Below are positions 9,494 through 19,313 of a DNA stretch of 64,000 bases, one piece after another. Position 1 is the stretch's first letter, and each line of letters starts with the position of its first letter. The stretch covers positions 310,001 to 374,000 of the forward strand of contig NZ_FIZW01000002.1 of the NCBI RefSeq assembly GCF_900059565.1, written 5' to 3'. The position numbers were made by a program, and so were the translations under genes. Source of the DNA: Murdochiella massiliensis. GTDB lineage: Bacteria; Bacillota; Clostridia; Tissierellales; Peptoniphilaceae. The notes under the pieces are model-generated. The model worked only from the letters and a program-made list of their open reading frames with translations. It did not search any database and had not been told where the DNA came from.

Positions 9494-9780
9494 GGGAACA
9501 CCCCCTCTTTTTTATTAGAATAGATGAAAAGTAATGATAAATCAATAGTTTTTTCTTATATTCCGTAAAAACTAATATATTTTAGAACCTTTTTCTCATA
9601 CTTCCAGACATTTCACCATGATTCTATGTTGAAAGATTCTCTCTCCACAGACGTTTTCAAAATGGATTCAAGCAGCTATAGATACTTTCGGTATTTGGAG
9701 TTTCAGCCATATCACATCGACTTTTTCCTGTTTATGATAAATTCAATAAGATGTAAAGGAGCGCAAAAGAGCGCTCATGG
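9494..9780. other. AT-rich intergenic region
   Basis: No gene recognised. It holds the upstream region of the minus-strand AAA/DUF4143 gene and the downstream region of the minus-strand ClC gene. A short hairpin GAGCGC-aaaa-GAGCGCTC at about 9760-9776 could act as a weak terminator for the ClC operon. Confidence 0.4.
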
Positions 9781-11319
9781 CTATGTTTCAATCGTAAACA
9801 GCTCGTGCACGGTCTCTAAATCGTCCTCCGGACAAAGGACAAGAATCTCGTCCCCGCCCTTTAACGAGGTTTGTCCGTTCGGCGTAAAGGTGTGCCCATC
9901 TCGCGAAATGGAAGCAATGAGCATCGAAGGCGGAAGCGTCCAATCGGATAATGTACGCCCGATATAGGGCGCTTCATTGGGCACCAGGTAATATTGCATC
10001 GTCATATTTTCTTTCTTGCGATCGCTGGCCGCCTGGGACGGACGATCAAAACTCAGCGCAAATAAGGACTCATATACCGGATCGGTACGGCAAATTTTCG
10101 CCACAAGGAACGCTACAATGGCACAAGTTGTCATCGGTAACATGATATTGATCGAACCGCTCATTTCCATAACGAGCATAATGGACATCAACGGCGCCTG
10201 AACCACCGCAGTCAGGACGCCGACCATGCCGAGATAGAGAAAATTCGTATAATAGGCTGGCGCAAGACGTCCTGAAAATGCGGTGAAAAACAACGCGCCA
10301 ACGAGCGCACCAACCGCCAAAACCGGAAGAAAAATGCCTCCCTGCGCACCGCTGCCGTAGCTGAGCCAAACGAAGACCAACCGAAGACCGAAAAAGATGA
10401 CCAGCGGAAGCACATCCATGGTGTGTTGCGAAAGTTGCTCAATCAACGCATGACCGCCGCCCAAGAGCAGAGGTTGTACGCGCCCCACCAGAAGCAGTAA
10501 AGCCATAATGGCAAAAATGACAAGATAGCGCGGGATCGGTGCTTTTTTCATGGTCTTACAGGCATAGAGCAAACCGCGATTAAACAAGACACCGACCAGA
10601 CCGGCCAATACGCCGATGAGAAGCACAAAGAACAATGCCGTCACCGGAAGCGTTTCATGAATCTTAAAAGCAAAAGCCGTCTGCAATCCGAGCACCGAGA
10701 AGCTGAAATAATTCGCCACGAGACAAGCCGCAAGACACGGTAGCAGAAAGAGATGCGATAGGCTTTTATGAATTTCTTCCATCGCAAAAAGCGCGCCGGA
10801 AAGCGGCGCGTTAAAGGCCGCGGCAAGACCGGCCGCCGCGCCTGCGGTAATGAGATAGCGCTCTTCCATTTCCGATGCGTGAAAGGTCTTTGCAATCTGT
10901 TTCGCCCACATGCCGCCGAGCTGAATGGACGGACCCTCTCGTCCAAGCGTCAATCCGCCGGCATTTCCCAAAATGCCGCCAATAAACTTTGAAGTGACCG
11001 TCGGCGCAACCTCCATATGAATTTTTCCAAGAAGTTCCGCGCGAATTTGCGGAATGCCGCTGCCGCCACTATACGGCGCCCATAGGAGCAGTCGGTGCAT
11101 AAGGTACGCACAGACCAGAAAAAGCCCCAAAAAAAGCAGAACGCGGGAAAAGTCGGCACCGAAAATCCAAGCCGTGCGCAACTGATCGACTTTGGTGAGC
11201 AGAATGCGATAGCAAACCGCTACGACACCCGAAGCAAGTCCCACTAATAAGCCAAAAAGAGTTAAACGCCAGACCAGGCGTTTTTTTTCATAGGATTTTT
11301 TATTGTGGATTTCGGTCAT
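9781..11319 (-). CDS. ClC-family chloride/proton exchanger with C-terminal TrkA-C domain
   Basis: Integral membrane ClC protein of 512 residues. The selectivity motifs are visible in order: GSGIPQ in the first third, GREGPS (whose glutamate is the gating glutamate of exchangers), and GSGAQGGIFLP further on. The final 75 or so residues form a soluble TrkA-C/RCK-C-like domain (SMLIASISRDG... DEILVLCPEDDLE) that may bind a ligand and gate transport. Its ATG overlaps the TGA of yhaN by 4 bp, so it is translationally coupled to the yhaO-yhaN pair, though no functional link is known. It may serve acid or halide tolerance. Confidence 0.9.
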   Translation of the reverse strand: MTEIHNKKSYEKKRLVWRLTLFGLLVGLASGVVAVCYRILLTKVDQLRTAWIFGADFSRVLLFLGLFLVCAYLMHRLLLWAPYSGGSGIPQIRAELLGKIHMEVAPTVTSKFIGGILGNAGGLTLGREGPSIQLGGMWAKQIAKTFHASEMEERYLITAGAAAGLAAAFNAPLSGALFAMEEIHKSLSHLFLLPCLAACLVANYFSFSVLGLQTAFAFKIHETLPVTALFFVLLIGVLAGLVGVLFNRGLLYACKTMKKAPIPRYLVIFAIMALLLLVGRVQPLLLGGGHALIEQLSQHTMDVLPLVIFFGLRLVFVWLSYGSGAQGGIFLPVLAVGALVGALFFTAFSGRLAPAYYTNFLYLGMVGVLTAVVQAPLMSIMLVMEMSGSINIMLPMTTCAIVAFLVAKICRTDPVYESLFALSFDRPSQAASDRKKENMTMQYYLVPNEAPYIGRTLSDWTLPPSMLIASISRDGHTFTPNGQTSLKGGDEILVLCPEDDLETVHELFTIET

Positions 11320-13913
11320 TTCCGTCCTCCTTCGTTCGTGTTTTTCTTTTCGATCATCTCCGCTCTTCCCTCATGCAAAAGCAGACAGGAAATATCCTTC
11401 TCTTTTGCCCAGTGAACAAAGCGATGATGCGCAGTAAAAAGCAAGATCTGTTTCTGTTTTTCTTTGGCGTATCGAGCAAGAAAATCCATCGCTCGTTCGG
11501 CACGACAATCATCATAATAGGCAAAGGCGTCATCAAAGAAAAGAGGAAGATCTTGTTTTTCTGCCGCCACCTCCGCCAATGCAATACGCAGAGAGAAATA
11601 CACCTGATCAATCGTTCCGGTGGACAGTACGCGCCAATCCGAAAAGCCGGAAAAATCCGTTTCTTCCATGCGCACATCCATGTCCGTATCGACGCGCAAC
11701 GTCCCCTCTCTTCCGCTCACTTCCTGAAAAATTGCCGATGCGCGGCTATTCAATAAAGGACTGAACTGATGACGTGCTTTTTCCGTTGCTTCCTGCAACG
11801 CCTCTTGCGCCAACTGCACCGCCTGATATTCCTCTTTCATCTGCTTTTCTTTTTCTTCTTCCTGATGAAGCGTTTGAAGAAGGCTATCCGCCAGCGGTAC
11901 CGACTTGTATTTTTCCTTGGCTTTCGCCTGCTTTGCAGCCAAAGCGATGGCCATCGCTTCTCGTTTCTTTTGCTGATCGGCATACGAGCGCTGTGCTTCT
12001 TTTAAGCGATCGGCCAGAAGGGGATCCGCTTCCGTAGAGAGACCCTTTTCGGCAACCGCCGCCTCCAGATCGGCCATCGACCAATCCACCCACTGCGGAA
12101 AGGTTTCGGTAAATCGCTTTTCTTCACGCGATAGCGTCCACGACAATTGCTTATGGTCATTCAGGCGTTCTTGCCAGAGTGAAAGCTGAGAAGCTGCCGC
12201 ATCCGGATCGTCTGCACTACTTTCCAAAAGCGTCCTCAGCCTCTGTTGTTCCTTTACACAACGCGCCTTAAGCTCATCACGCTGCTTTTTGCGTTCTTCG
12301 CGCTTGGCCTCAAGCGCACGAAAGCGGGATTCGTCTTCCTCCAGCGCCTTTTTCTCGCGGATAAGTTCCTCTTCCTCACGCATCCATTTGGCTCTTTCGC
12401 TCGCCAGTTCTTCGTTTTGCCGTTGTTGAACATTTTCCTGCTCGCGAAAACGATCCGGTGACAACGCCGCTTCTTTTTCCATCAAGTCCGCCATTGCCTG
12501 TTTTCGATGTGACGATTTTTCTGCAAACAGCGCTTCCTTTTTCTGCTTTTCCCTTCTTTTCCGGGAAGTCAGAAAAAGCCAAGTGATGCCGAAAACACCC
12601 ACCATTGCTGCTGCAACGTAAAATAAGGAAGAGGCCGTATAGCCGAGCACAGCAAAAAGCACCGTGATAAAAAGCGGCAGAAAACGCATTACCCCGTCAC
12701 CATAGGAAGCTTCTGTCGAGAAATTCGCTTTTTCCTCCGCCTCCTCATGTTCCAGCCGAGCACGTTCGGCTCGGATTTGTATAAGTCGTTCTTCGGCCAG
12801 CAGGCGCTGCTGTTCCAAGGTGATCCGCTCGCGCTCGAATTGTTCTTTTTTCTGCTGTCCATCCGCTTTTTTTGCCTGCAACGTGTGTTCTTTGCGCGTG
12901 AGCGCATCACGGCGTAAGGTCAAGGCTTCTCGGTTTTCCGTTTCCGCTTCGTCCTCTTCGCCGTCTTTTTCTTGCAGCGATGCCGCTGCCTGCCAGGCGG
13001 AAAAGGCGGCATTCGCCTCTTCCCATCGCTCTTCAGTCATGGTTCCGTCCTGCAGTTGTAAGGCTTCTTCCGCGCGAAGAAGCGCTTCCTGCATTGACTG
13101 TTGTTTTTTGCGTTCCTGATAGGCGCGACGCAGATCGTCCGCTTCGAATTCCTGTTGTAACCGCGCAATGGTCTCGCGCTGTTCTTCCAGATGGCGATCA
13201 CAGGTCTCAAGGGTTTGCTTTTCCTCTTCCAACGCCTGACGTTCCCGGCGCATTTCTTCTTCCTGCAAAAGTGCGTTGTTTCGCTCATTTTGCAAGTTGC
13301 GAATGCGTTCTTCCTGCGCAAAAAGAAGGCCGCCCTTTCCCCGGCTCTTCACAAAAAGATGTTGGGCATCCTGCAGGCTCTTTGCGACAGCTGTAGCGGA
13401 GGTCGTCTCCTCTCCTGTTGTTTGCAGATTCAGCAGCCGATTCATCAGCTGATCACCGTTGTTTCCTGTAACGGGCGGTAACACCGTACCGGTGGAACCG
13501 ATGTACACGCTGCGCTTAAAGGCATCAGCATCCAGGCCGAAAAACAGCTCCCCCACGGTCTGTTTCCGTGGCAAGGCAATACTCTTTCCGGTATCCTCTT
13601 CCGCCAATTGAATGTCATCTTTTCCGTTGGTTGCACCGAAGCGCCGCGTAAGCCGATAGCGCTTCCCGTCCTGTTCAAAATGGAGCACCCCGACAGGTGA
13701 TCTGTCCTGTTCACCGACATAGCGCTTGCGGATATGTTCACGCGGATCGCTTCCCTGTTTGGATGTGCCATAAAAGACAAGCTGCAGAAAATCCATGATG
13801 GTGGATTTCCCCGCCTCATTTTCTCCGTACACTACGGTAAAGCCTTCCGGAAGCGCACAGGAGAAATGGTCAAAGCGCCCGAAACGCGTAAGATCAATCT
13901 GTAAAATGCGCAA
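11316..13913 (-). CDS. yhaN: YhaN-like SbcC/Rad50-type coiled-coil ATPase
   Basis: Large SMC/Rad50-like ATPase of 865 residues, partner of the nuclease encoded just upstream. The N-terminal P-loop GENEAGKST is at about 30-38. Long E/Q/R/K-rich coiled coils follow, interrupted mid-protein by a hydrophobic pair (FLPLFITVLFAVLGY and a following segment) seen in YhaN proteins and likely to insert in the membrane. The C-terminus has the ABC signature-like LSTGTIDQVYFSLRIALAE and Walker B LPLFFDDAF. The chosen start is TTG at 13911-13913, 7 bp after AAAGGAG and at the beginning of the conserved strand; the longer frame lacks such a site. It overlaps yhaO by 20 bp. Confidence 0.85.
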   Translation of the reverse strand: MRILQIDLTRFGRFDHFSCALPEGFTVVYGENEAGKSTIMDFLQLVFYGTSKQGSDPREHIRKRYVGEQDRSPVGVLHFEQDGKRYRLTRRFGATNGKDDIQLAEEDTGKSIALPRKQTVGELFFGLDADAFKRSVYIGSTGTVLPPVTGNNGDQLMNRLLNLQTTGEETTSATAVAKSLQDAQHLFVKSRGKGGLLFAQEERIRNLQNERNNALLQEEEMRRERQALEEEKQTLETCDRHLEEQRETIARLQQEFEADDLRRAYQERKKQQSMQEALLRAEEALQLQDGTMTEERWEEANAAFSAWQAAASLQEKDGEEDEAETENREALTLRRDALTRKEHTLQAKKADGQQKKEQFERERITLEQQRLLAEERLIQIRAERARLEHEEAEEKANFSTEASYGDGVMRFLPLFITVLFAVLGYTASSLFYVAAAMVGVFGITWLFLTSRKRREKQKKEALFAEKSSHRKQAMADLMEKEAALSPDRFREQENVQQRQNEELASERAKWMREEEELIREKKALEEDESRFRALEAKREERKKQRDELKARCVKEQQRLRTLLESSADDPDAAASQLSLWQERLNDHKQLSWTLSREEKRFTETFPQWVDWSMADLEAAVAEKGLSTEADPLLADRLKEAQRSYADQQKKREAMAIALAAKQAKAKEKYKSVPLADSLLQTLHQEEEKEKQMKEEYQAVQLAQEALQEATEKARHQFSPLLNSRASAIFQEVSGREGTLRVDTDMDVRMEETDFSGFSDWRVLSTGTIDQVYFSLRIALAEVAAEKQDLPLFFDDAFAYYDDCRAERAMDFLARYAKEKQKQILLFTAHHRFVHWAKEKDISCLLLHEGRAEMIEKKNTNEGGRK

Positions 13914-15045
13914 CGCAAAGCTCCTTTCTGTCAAAAGCATCCAGTCCCAGACGAAGTGCCCGATCAATTATGCGCTTTTCCTCCTCCGAAGCCTCTTTGC
14001 GGCGCGCATAAAGTGCTTCCACATAATAGCCCTTCAGACTTTCCTCTTTTCGTAACACGTCCCAGTTTACCGCCACCTGTCGTTCATCGCGGAGAGAGAG
14101 CACATACAATTGTTCACGCAACATTTCTTCCAAAAGTCCCACATCCACGGTATCCCGATCCGCCAATGCGCCCGTCAGGGTGAGTCGCAACGCGGTATCG
14201 GACGGAGCAAACCCTTGCGCCGTTTTGGTAAGCGTCTCCAAAATGTGTTTTTCCGCCTCGGAGGTTGTCACGATGCCGGTACAATCCACCTCAGCATGCC
14301 GAAAAAGTCGCGAGGAAAGCGGATAAAAGGACAAATCACACGAAAAAGGCGAAACTTCACCGAGATAAACGCCTTTAAGTCCAGTCTCATCGAACCCGGA
14401 CGCATCCGGACACCCGCTATAAGCGAGTGTCGTTTTTCCGAGCGTCATCAGCGGACTGCGCTTGTGCACATGCCCCATCGCAACATAGGTAAAAAAATCC
14501 GCTGGAAAATCTTCGGCGAGAAGAGGGTGATAAAGGCTCTTCGGTACATTCCAGTCGCCATGAATCACAAGTAGACGAAGACGATCGGCCGTTTCCAACC
14601 GTTCCTTTTCCCAATCGGCGCGAACAAGGGAAGTAGGTTGATAGGTTCCAGTAAAAGCGGCACCATAAACGGCCGTGTTCCACTGAGGAAAATCCAACCG
14701 TGTCATTTCTCCCGTAAAAATATGCATATTGGACGGCCACGTGAGCGCATACGGACTGTCCGGAGACAGATAATCGTGATTTCCCGGCGCAAGCACCACC
14801 TGAAGATCGGGCATCGAAGCGATACCGTCCATAACCGCCTGAACCTGTTCGGAAGTTATAGCAGAGAGCTCCAAAAAATCTCCGGCAAGTAACAGAAGTT
14901 GCGTTTTTTCCTGTTGACACAGCGCAAGCATCCGAAAAAACGTGTGCATAATCTCCGCACTGCGCGCGGTACTTTGGGCGCCGAGCCCGGTTATTTTCGC
15001 CCCGAGATGGAGGTCGGCGGCGTGCATGATACGTAGGGTTGACAT
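13894..15045 (-). CDS. yhaO: YhaO-like Mre11/SbcD-type DNA exonuclease
   Basis: Metallophosphoesterase nuclease of 383 residues. Metal motifs run HAADLHLG at 8-15, AGDFLE, GNHDY, IHGDWN and GHVHK, the Mre11/SbcD order, followed by a capping domain. In Bacillus subtilis yhaO, yhaN and yhaM are neighbours; here the first two form a similar pair, probably a DNA end-processing complex comparable to SbcCD. The start ATG at 15043-15045 begins the conserved beta strand; the upstream open frame is antisense to trmL and is discarded. The 3' end overlaps yhaN by 20 bp, so the subunits are likely made in step. Confidence 0.87.
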   Translation of the reverse strand: MSTLRIMHAADLHLGAKITGLGAQSTARSAEIMHTFFRMLALCQQEKTQLLLLAGDFLELSAITSEQVQAVMDGIASMPDLQVVLAPGNHDYLSPDSPYALTWPSNMHIFTGEMTRLDFPQWNTAVYGAAFTGTYQPTSLVRADWEKERLETADRLRLLVIHGDWNVPKSLYHPLLAEDFPADFFTYVAMGHVHKRSPLMTLGKTTLAYSGCPDASGFDETGLKGVYLGEVSPFSCDLSFYPLSSRLFRHAEVDCTGIVTTSEAEKHILETLTKTAQGFAPSDTALRLTLTGALADRDTVDVGLLEEMLREQLYVLSLRDERQVAVNWDVLRKEESLKGYYVEALYARRKEASEEEKRIIDRALRLGLDAFDRKELCVAHFTD

Positions 15046-15123
15046 CGTATTTTCCTTATCTTTCCTTTCCGGCGCTGGATAGCCGGAACAAAATGCGTTA
15101 CCATGACGAGCAGGGAGGATGTT

Positions 15124-15609
15124 ATGGCAAAAAATCATCTTGTGCTCATCGAGCCGGAAATTCCGTATAATACGGGAAATATTGCACGTACCTGTGTTGT
15201 CACGGGCAGTGCGCTTCACCTGGTACGGCCTTTCGGCTTTCGTCTGACCAGTCACCAAATCGAGCGATCCGGCATGGACTATTGGGACCACGTGGACTTG
15301 ACCATTTGGAACAGCTGGCAGGAATTTGCCGCTTTTGCGGACGAAAAAGAGCGAACCGGTACACAGGTTCTCTATGTAGAAACGCGCACACCCCGTTCTC
15401 TTGGCGATCTTGCCGCTATGGATGAAGTCATGATGGTCTTCGGCAGCGAATCGTCCGGCCTTCCCCATGCCATGATGGACGCTCATCCGGAACGCCTTCT
15501 GCGCATTCCCATGCTTCCCGGTCAACGCTCGCTAAATCTCTCCAACTCAGCCGCCATCGTACTCTACGAAGTATTGCGCCAGCAGGGCTATGCCGGTCTG
15601 ACGCAATAG
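15124..15609 (+). CDS. trmL: tRNA (cytidine/uridine-34 2'-O)-methyltransferase
   Basis: SPOUT methyltransferase of 161 residues that 2'-O-methylates the wobble nucleotide of certain leucine tRNAs. It begins with the diagnostic VLIEPEIPYNTGNIART and carries the knot motifs VFGSESSGLP and IPMLPGQRSLNLSNSAAIVLYE near the C-terminus. The length fits the minimal TrmL/YibK fold. The ATG at 15124 follows GGGAGGATGTT; an in-frame ATG seven codons earlier lacks a site. It is transcribed divergently from yhaO and faces the threonine operon tail-to-tail. Confidence 0.93.
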   Translation: MAKNHLVLIEPEIPYNTGNIARTCVVTGSALHLVRPFGFRLTSHQIERSGMDYWDHVDLTIWNSWQEFAAFADEKERTGTQVLYVETRTPRSLGDLAAMDEVMMVFGSESSGLPHAMMDAHPERLLRIPMLPGQRSLNLSNSAAIVLYEVLRQQGYAGLTQ

Positions 15610-15630
15610 TCTTTTTTCTATTGTAACGCA

Positions 15631-15662
15631 AGAGACGGGAGCATCAAAGGATGTTCCCGTCT
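15631..15662. terminator. Hairpin between convergent trmL and thrB
   Basis: Inverted repeat AGACGGGAGCATC / GATGTTCCCGTCT around AAAG, 13 base pairs with one G-U pair. It spans the thrB stop codon. No clear T-run follows on either strand, so it may end or stabilise both transcripts rather than be a classical rho-independent terminator. Confidence 0.45.
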
Positions 15663-16579
15663 TCGATATATGCCCCCATCTTGTCCATCGTTACGCGATG
15701 CGCTTCCCAACCCTGCGGTAGACTGTGCGCAAAAGCCGCATCCAAAGCCTCCGTCTGTTTTTCCTCGGCAAAACAGAGAAGGGTCGATCCGGCTCCGCTG
15801 ATCACCACACCGATCGCTCCGGCATGTCGAGCAATCCTTTCCAGTTCGGAAAAACCCGGAATCTGCACGCGTCGATACGGTTCATGCAGGCGATCCGTAA
15901 GCCCGGCACGTAAAACGCGAGCATCTCCCGTACGCAAGCCCGAAAGCAAAAAACCGAGCGACGCCAGATTCGCGACCGCATCTGCGCGAGAGACCTCTTC
16001 CGGCAACAGCGTGCGTGCTTTTTTTGTGCTGGATGAAAAATTAGGAATGAGTACATAAAACGCAAGGCGATCCGAAACGGGGCAGGAACAAGCGCGAACC
16101 GTTCGGCCTTCCGATTTGGAGATTTGCAGTCCGCCGTAAAGCGCCGGGGCAACGTTGTCGGGATGTCCTTCCACCGCTGTCGACACCTGCAAAATTGACG
16201 AATCACTGAACCCGCCGGCCTGCTCTTTTGGGGTAATCGCGCGCGCAATGAATCTTGCCGCTTCCGCCCCGGCAACGATACAGGCCGCAGACGAACCCAA
16301 CCCCCGCGTTGAGGGAATGTCCGATGAAATATACACGCCCACATCCGGCAAAGCTATCTTTAAGGCTTTGCCATAGGCCCAGTACGCATCCAGCACGAGA
16401 TTGGTGCCCGAAGCATAGCCCGCCTCTTGGCCGGAGTGATAACGCGGAAGAGAATCGAGATTTCCCTCCCCGCGCAAATGAAAAGTAAAGCGTGCATAGA
16501 TATTCCACGCGATGCCGAGGCAATCAAAACCCGGTCCGAGATTGGCGCTCGTTGCCGGTACCCGCACCGTTAACGACAT
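15644..16579 (-). CDS. thrB: Homoserine kinase
   Basis: GHMP-family kinase of 311 residues that phosphorylates homoserine to O-phosphohomoserine for threonine synthase. The ATP motif STRGLGSSAA is near residue 90; the N-terminal VPATSANLGPGFDCLGIA and the late GVVISGAGSTLLCF are typical of ThrB. The ATG at 16577-16579 is preceded by GAAAGGAG, inside the end of thrC, whose stop is 1 bp upstream. It is the last gene of lysC-asd-hom-thrC-thrB. Confidence 0.95.
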   Translation of the reverse strand: MSLTVRVPATSANLGPGFDCLGIAWNIYARFTFHLRGEGNLDSLPRYHSGQEAGYASGTNLVLDAYWAYGKALKIALPDVGVYISSDIPSTRGLGSSAACIVAGAEAARFIARAITPKEQAGGFSDSSILQVSTAVEGHPDNVAPALYGGLQISKSEGRTVRACSCPVSDRLAFYVLIPNFSSSTKKARTLLPEEVSRADAVANLASLGFLLSGLRTGDARVLRAGLTDRLHEPYRRVQIPGFSELERIARHAGAIGVVISGAGSTLLCFAEEKQTEALDAAFAHSLPQGWEAHRVTMDKMGAYIEDGNIL

Positions 16580-16580
16580 A

Positions 16581-18104
16581 TTAGACTCCTTTCGCAAAGG
16601 ACAACACAGCATCCGTCACTTCCTGCAGACTTATCCGTTTCGGTTGTCTCGCTTTTCTTTCCGCAAGGCGCAAAAACGGCGCAGGAACAGAGGTATCAGA
16701 AATGTGGGAAAGTGCCGTCCACTGTTCTTCCAATGTTTTCGGAACATCCCGATCGAGCGCGGAAAGCACAGTGTTTGTAAATTTATAGGGGCTTGCTGTG
16801 GAAAGAATGAGCCCGTAGGGTAAGGTGCCTTTTCCCTCGGTTTCGCTCCGATACATTTCATAAACGGCAACACCACAGGCCGTATGCGGATCGATCACAA
16901 TGTGGTCCCGTTTGGCCGTCTCGGCAATGGTATGCCGTACCGCATTTTCTTCCGCAAATGCCCAGTAGAGCCCCTCCATCGCTTCAAAAGACGAATCGTC
17001 CGTTCGCTTTTCCTGACCTTCCTTCTTCAATGGGAGCACAAATCGCCGTTCTTTTTGCAGTACATCCATCAAAGCCTTCACGGTCTCCGTGCTGCTCAAT
17101 TCATGATACAAAAAGCGTTCCAGATTGCTTGAAATCAAAATGTCCATAGACGGACTCGTGGTTAAAACGAGCGGCCGATTGCTGTCATAGACACCTGTTC
17201 GTCCGAAATCGCTCAGCACGTGATTACTGTTGGACGCAACGACGAGGGTGCCCAAAGGCAGCCCCATGCGTTTCACATAATAGCCGGCCAACAGATCACC
17301 GAAGTTTCCCGTCGGCACGGAAACATCGAGTTCATCCCCGTAGGCCAGCTCCCCCTTTTTGACCAGCGCATGATAAGCCGTAATGTAATAGACCATCTGC
17401 GGGACAAGCCGACCGATATTGATCGAATTGGCGGAAGAAAGACGAATACCATGGCTTTTCAGCGTTTTAGTAAGGGCGTCATCCTGAAACATCCTCTTCA
17501 CCGCACGCTGGCAATCGTCAAAGTCGCCTTCCACGGCATAGGCGAATACGTTGTCGTCCTCCGTCGTACACATCTGCCTTTCCTGCGCGTCACTAACGCC
17601 GTCCGCCGGATAAAAGACCAGTACACCGAAACCCGGGACACCACTGAAGCCTTCCATGGCAGCCTTGCCAGTATCGCCCGACGTAGCCGTTAAAATGAGC
17701 ACGCGCTCATGGTCACCGACCACTTCCTTTGCAGCGCGCATCAGATGCGGAAGAGCGGAAAGCGCCACATCCTTAAATGCCAGCGTCGGTCCGTGCCAAA
17801 GTTCCAATAGCGCACGACGATCCGACATGAGCCGAACAGGACAGACATCCGGGTCGCGAAATCGATCCTTATAGGCTTTTTTTACAATCTGTGCAATCCG
17901 TTCTTTTCCCAGCGAAGGAAAATACAGCGCAAAAATGCGTTCCGCTACGTCCGCAAACGAAAGCTCCATCCATGATGAAAAATCGCATGTCGGGATCGTT
18001 TCCGGTACAAATAAACCGCCATCCGGTGCAAGCCCCTGCAAAATCGCCTGCGCATCGCTTACGATAAGCGACTCGTCTCGTGTGGAGTGATAGTTCATGC
18101 CCAT
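16581..18104 (-). CDS. thrC: Threonine synthase
   Basis: PLP enzyme converting O-phosphohomoserine to threonine. The PLP lysine lies in TLAFKDVAL, and the phosphate-binding loop in LTATSGDTGKAA. About 507 residues, matching the long bacterial/fungal threonine synthase type with the N-terminal STRD..APDGGLFVPE segment. Two starts are possible: ATG at 18102-18104, 10 bp after AAGGA, or the second ATG at 18096-18098, which overlaps the hom stop as ATGA. They differ by two residues. Both overlap hom, so coupling is likely either way. Confidence 0.94.
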   Translation of the reverse strand: MGMNYHSTRDESLIVSDAQAILQGLAPDGGLFVPETIPTCDFSSWMELSFADVAERIFALYFPSLGKERIAQIVKKAYKDRFRDPDVCPVRLMSDRRALLELWHGPTLAFKDVALSALPHLMRAAKEVVGDHERVLILTATSGDTGKAAMEGFSGVPGFGVLVFYPADGVSDAQERQMCTTEDDNVFAYAVEGDFDDCQRAVKRMFQDDALTKTLKSHGIRLSSANSINIGRLVPQMVYYITAYHALVKKGELAYGDELDVSVPTGNFGDLLAGYYVKRMGLPLGTLVVASNSNHVLSDFGRTGVYDSNRPLVLTTSPSMDILISSNLERFLYHELSSTETVKALMDVLQKERRFVLPLKKEGQEKRTDDSSFEAMEGLYWAFAEENAVRHTIAETAKRDHIVIDPHTACGVAVYEMYRSETEGKGTLPYGLILSTASPYKFTNTVLSALDRDVPKTLEEQWTALSHISDTSVPAPFLRLAERKARQPKRISLQEVTDAVLSFAKGV

Positions 18105-19312
18105 CGCAACACCGTCCTTCCGGATTCTGCGAGCGTCACGGCACGTTGTTCCGTTAAGCGCGCCCACTGCGCTCCCTGAGGAAGAGCAAGAGCATCCTCG
18201 ATAGCATCGATTTCTTCCGGTAAAAGGCCCGTGTCCGATGAAGATCCCGCACGCACCAGGTATCGAGCGGATTCTTCCCGATCGGCTACCCCTTCTCCTG
18301 CCAAAGAAAGAGCAGGCGTCTCACGCGTAATGCGCAAGAGATCCGTCCATACCGCATTGGCGGTCGCTTCCTGTCCGCCACCCAATCCCGAAAAACGCAG
18401 CGTACCGCTGTGGTTTCCGTTCCATTCCGCCATATTGTAGATGCCGTCAACCTGTGCAAAGGGATCCTCAACAGAAATGGCTTCCGGCATGACGCGAAGC
18501 GCAGTCAACGCCGGTGTAGGCACCGAAGAGCGTTCTGAAGAGCTGGTCGCCACTTCCTCTTTTCCTCGTTCGCATACCGCCATCAGCTTAATCACTCGTC
18601 CCGCCTTTTTGGCCAGGGCAAAATCTTCCGCATCAAGCGAAAGCATGCCGATACAGGACACGTTTTTGGTGGTAACGCTCCGATGCAACAACATGCTCGC
18701 GACAATAGCGAGTTTTCGTTGTGCATCAATGCCTTCCAAATCATCCCGGGGATCTTCTTCCAGAACGCCCAGAGTCTGCGCTTCTCGTATCGCCTCCTCG
18801 CGCGTTTTTCCGTTCTGCATGGCCGTCAGGACATAGTTGGAACTGCCGTTAATAATGCCGCGAAATGCGACCACATCATTCACCGCCACCTGCAAGGTGA
18901 GCGGATCCAACAGCGGAATACCGCCGGCAACCGCCGCTTCAAAGCGCAAGCGTCCGCCACCTTTTTCCGCCGTGGAAAGAAGATCGGCAAGCGAATCCGC
19001 GAGCGCCGCTTTATTGGCCGTCACCACGCGTTTTCCTGCAGATAGTGCCGACGAAATGTATTGAATCGACTGTCGCGGGTCACTGGAGACCTCGACGATG
19101 GTATCAATGGACTCATCCTGTATCAGGCGCATGGCATCCGTGGTAAAAAGTTCTTCCGGTGCGGGAATCGTACGCGGACGAATCGAACGCACGGCAATGC
19201 CACCAAACGTGATCGGTTCACCCGCGAAACGTTCAAGTGCGCTTTGGCGTTCCGTATAGAGTGCATATACTCCCTGTCCGACCGTGCCGTAGCCGATCAA
19301 GCCGATACGCAT
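18095..19312 (-). CDS. hom: Homoserine dehydrogenase
   Basis: NAD(P)H-dependent reduction of aspartate semialdehyde to homoserine. 405 residues. Rossmann motif IGYGTVGQG is at residues 5-13, VTANKAALA near 105 and the homoserine-binding region GIINGSSNYVLT followed by DDLEGIDAQRKLAI in the middle. The last 60-70 residues (RYLVRAG...) may be a short regulatory ACT-like domain, but this is uncertain; classical Hom proteins with ACT are slightly longer. The start ATG at 19310-19312 follows AAGGAGG and sits 1 bp after the asd stop; the longer frame would be antisense to asd. Confidence 0.94.
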   Translation of the reverse strand: MRIGLIGYGTVGQGVYALYTERQSALERFAGEPITFGGIAVRSIRPRTIPAPEELFTTDAMRLIQDESIDTIVEVSSDPRQSIQYISSALSAGKRVVTANKAALADSLADLLSTAEKGGGRLRFEAAVAGGIPLLDPLTLQVAVNDVVAFRGIINGSSNYVLTAMQNGKTREEAIREAQTLGVLEEDPRDDLEGIDAQRKLAIVASMLLHRSVTTKNVSCIGMLSLDAEDFALAKKAGRVIKLMAVCERGKEEVATSSSERSSVPTPALTALRVMPEAISVEDPFAQVDGIYNMAEWNGNHSGTLRFSGLGGGQEATANAVWTDLLRITRETPALSLAGEGVADREESARYLVRAGSSSDTGLLPEEIDAIEDALALPQGAQWARLTEQRAVTLAESGRTVLRWA

Positions 19313-19313
19313 C

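Noticed and set aside
9626-9967. Plus-strand frame before the ClC gene
   Set aside because: Its second half is antisense to the ClC C-terminal domain and there is no ribosome binding site.
15046-15525. Upstream extension of yhaO
   Set aside because: It runs antisense through trmL; the nuclease domain begins at 15045.
18105-18167. Longer threonine synthase start
   Set aside because: It overlaps hom further and lies ahead of the ribosome binding site.
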